Positions 63,205-64,000 of a stretch of 64,000 bases of DNA are shown in pieces. The stretch spans positions 1 through 64,000 of the forward strand of contig NZ_JBAHUQ010000019.1 in assembly GCF_036689865.1 (NCBI RefSeq). The letters run 5' to 3'. The DNA comes from Magnetococcus sp. PR-3 (GTDB lineage: Bacteria > Pseudomonadota > Magnetococcia > Magnetococcales > Magnetococcaceae). Position 1 is the stretch's first letter; the number at the start of each line of letters is the position of its first letter. The position numbers and the translations under genes are program-made. The notes under the pieces are model-generated. The model made no database searches. It saw only the letters and a list, made by a program, of their open reading frames with translations, and was not told the origin of the DNA.

Positions 63205-64000
63205 ATGACCCATACTTTGGCAAGCCTCACCTCGGAAATTGAGCAACTCAACATGACAGGGGAGGCACAAACCTCCATTGTTCAGTTGAGCAATGACTCC
63301 CGTACCTGCGAACCCGGCACCCTGTTTGCCGCTATAACAGGCAGTCAGGCGGATGGACGGAACTATATTGATCAAGCCCTGGAGTTAGGTGCTTCAGCCA
63401 TTTTACATGATGGCACCACCAACCTCTCTCCTGACATCCCTCAACTGATCCATCCAGACCCCAGACGCATTTTGGCCTATCTAGCATCGGCCTTTTATGG
63501 GTACCCCCAAAAAAAGCTTAAAGCCATTGCCATAACCGGCACCAATGGCAAAAGCACGGTCGCAGCCATGTGTACCACCATTTTACGTCACAGTGGCGCT
63601 AAAGTAGGGCTGGTGAACACCATTGGTATTGATATTAATGGCCAGATGCAACCAACCACCCACACCACACCAGATGCCATTACGCTCTACAGCCTTTTGG
63701 CTGAAATGGTCTCACAGGGGTGTGAATGGCTGGTCATGGAGGCTTCATCTCACGCCCTTGATCAACATCGTCTGGCTGGCATTGAGCCTGAGGTTGCGCT
63801 CTTTACCAACCTCAGTCGAGACCACCTGGACTACCATGGTGATATGGGCGCCTATTTTCAGGCCAAGGCCAAGCTGTTCCGTGAACACCACCCCAAACTG
63901 GCTCTACTACCCGCTTCTGACGCACACGCGCAGGCACTCAATGCCATCTGTCGGGAGCAAGGGGTCGCGGTACAAAATTATGGTCGGGTTGCCCGCCAAG
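63205..64000 (+). CDS. murE: UDP-MurNAc-tripeptide ligase MurE, N-terminal part (runs off the window)
   Basis: The first 265 codons of a Mur ligase that adds the third residue to the peptidoglycan stem. It has the MurE N-terminal domain (VQLSNDSRTCEPGTLFAAIT), ATP-binding AITGTNGKSTVAAMC, THTTPDAITLYSLL, MEASSHALDQHRLAG and FTNLSRDHLDYHGDMGAYF. The Arg/Asp-type specificity loop for diaminopimelate lies beyond the window. It starts four bases after ftsI and continues past base 64000. Confidence 0.95.
   Translation, partial: MTHTLASLTSEIEQLNMTGEAQTSIVQLSNDSRTCEPGTLFAAITGSQADGRNYIDQALELGASAILHDGTTNLSPDIPQLIHPDPRRILAYLASAFYGYPQKKLKAIAITGTNGKSTVAAMCTTILRHSGAKVGLVNTIGIDINGQMQPTTHTTPDAITLYSLLAEMVSQGCEWLVMEASSHALDQHRLAGIEPEVALFTNLSRDHLDYHGDMGAYFQAKAKLFREHHPKLALLPASDAHAQALNAICREQGVAVQNYGRVARQ

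Overview
The window looks like chromosomal DNA of a Gram-negative proteobacterium with roughly even base composition. It encodes outer-membrane biogenesis (LolB, a Wza-type exporter, a beta-barrel), ubiquinone synthesis (UbiX/U/V/K) and RpoD, and several blocks have proteobacterial gene order: tRNA-Tyr/Gly/Thr-tuf, TPR-lolB-ispE-tRNA-Gln-prs-rplY-pth-ychF and yqeY-dnaG-rpoD. The overall style fits a microaerophilic, deep-branching alphaproteobacterium such as the Magnetococcus lineage; that placement is inference, not shown by a marker gene.

Layout. 1-0.8 kb (minus): end of a tRNA-tuf operon. 0.9-8.1 kb (minus): XRE-cupin regulator, ComM/YifB ATPase, aldehyde dehydrogenase, then ubiX-ubiU-ubiV-ubiK, which combines oxygen-independent ubiquinone hydroxylation with prenyl-FMN synthesis. 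8.4-20.5 kb: homoserine kinase, ychF-pth-rplY-prs-tRNA-Gln-ispE-lolB-TPR, rpmB, phosphoglycerate mutase and malate dehydrogenase. 20.8-26.3 kb: a cut-down IS5-type transposase and three envelope genes (FecR-domain repeat protein, polysaccharide-export protein, beta-barrel). 26.6-32.3 kb: a decarboxylase/Rieske fusion and the yqeY-dnaG-rpoD operon. 32.6-38 kb: a tRNA-Ile2 followed by an accessory-looking patch: orphan winged helix, soluble PAS histidine kinase, ornithine-racemase-like enzyme, a DUF1611 gene interrupted by an in-frame amber codon, and a long non-coding stretch with an iterated 8-bp motif. 38-46.8 kb: a predicted zinc metallopeptidase, two methyltransferases, a membrane glycosyltransferase, an ArsR/CopZ-like regulon and galE, separated by unusually long gene-free stretches. 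47.5-54.4 kb: STAS protein, HD-GYP phosphodiesterase, YceI plus cytochrome b561 with a divergent LysR regulator, and a MocR regulator. 54.6-58.7 kb: two tandem 7TM histidine kinases. 59-64 kb: two small proteins, RNase P RNA and the start of the division/cell-wall cluster (rsmH-ftsL-ftsI-murE).

Best leads. (1) The tandem kinases at 54639-58665 are reciprocally degenerate: the first keeps the phospho-acceptor histidine but has lost the ATP-binding N and G2 boxes, while the second keeps the ATP-binding boxes but has Gln in place of the histidine. They look like an obligate two-gene split kinase. (2) The DUF1611 gene has an amber codon between a well-placed start and its conserved N-terminus. 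(3) The arsR gene has a perfect consensus promoter, appears leaderless, carries its start codon inside its own operator, and the same operator recurs before a [2Fe-2S] CopZ-like gene. (4) An uncharacterised HEYSH protein probably represents an unnamed metallopeptidase family.
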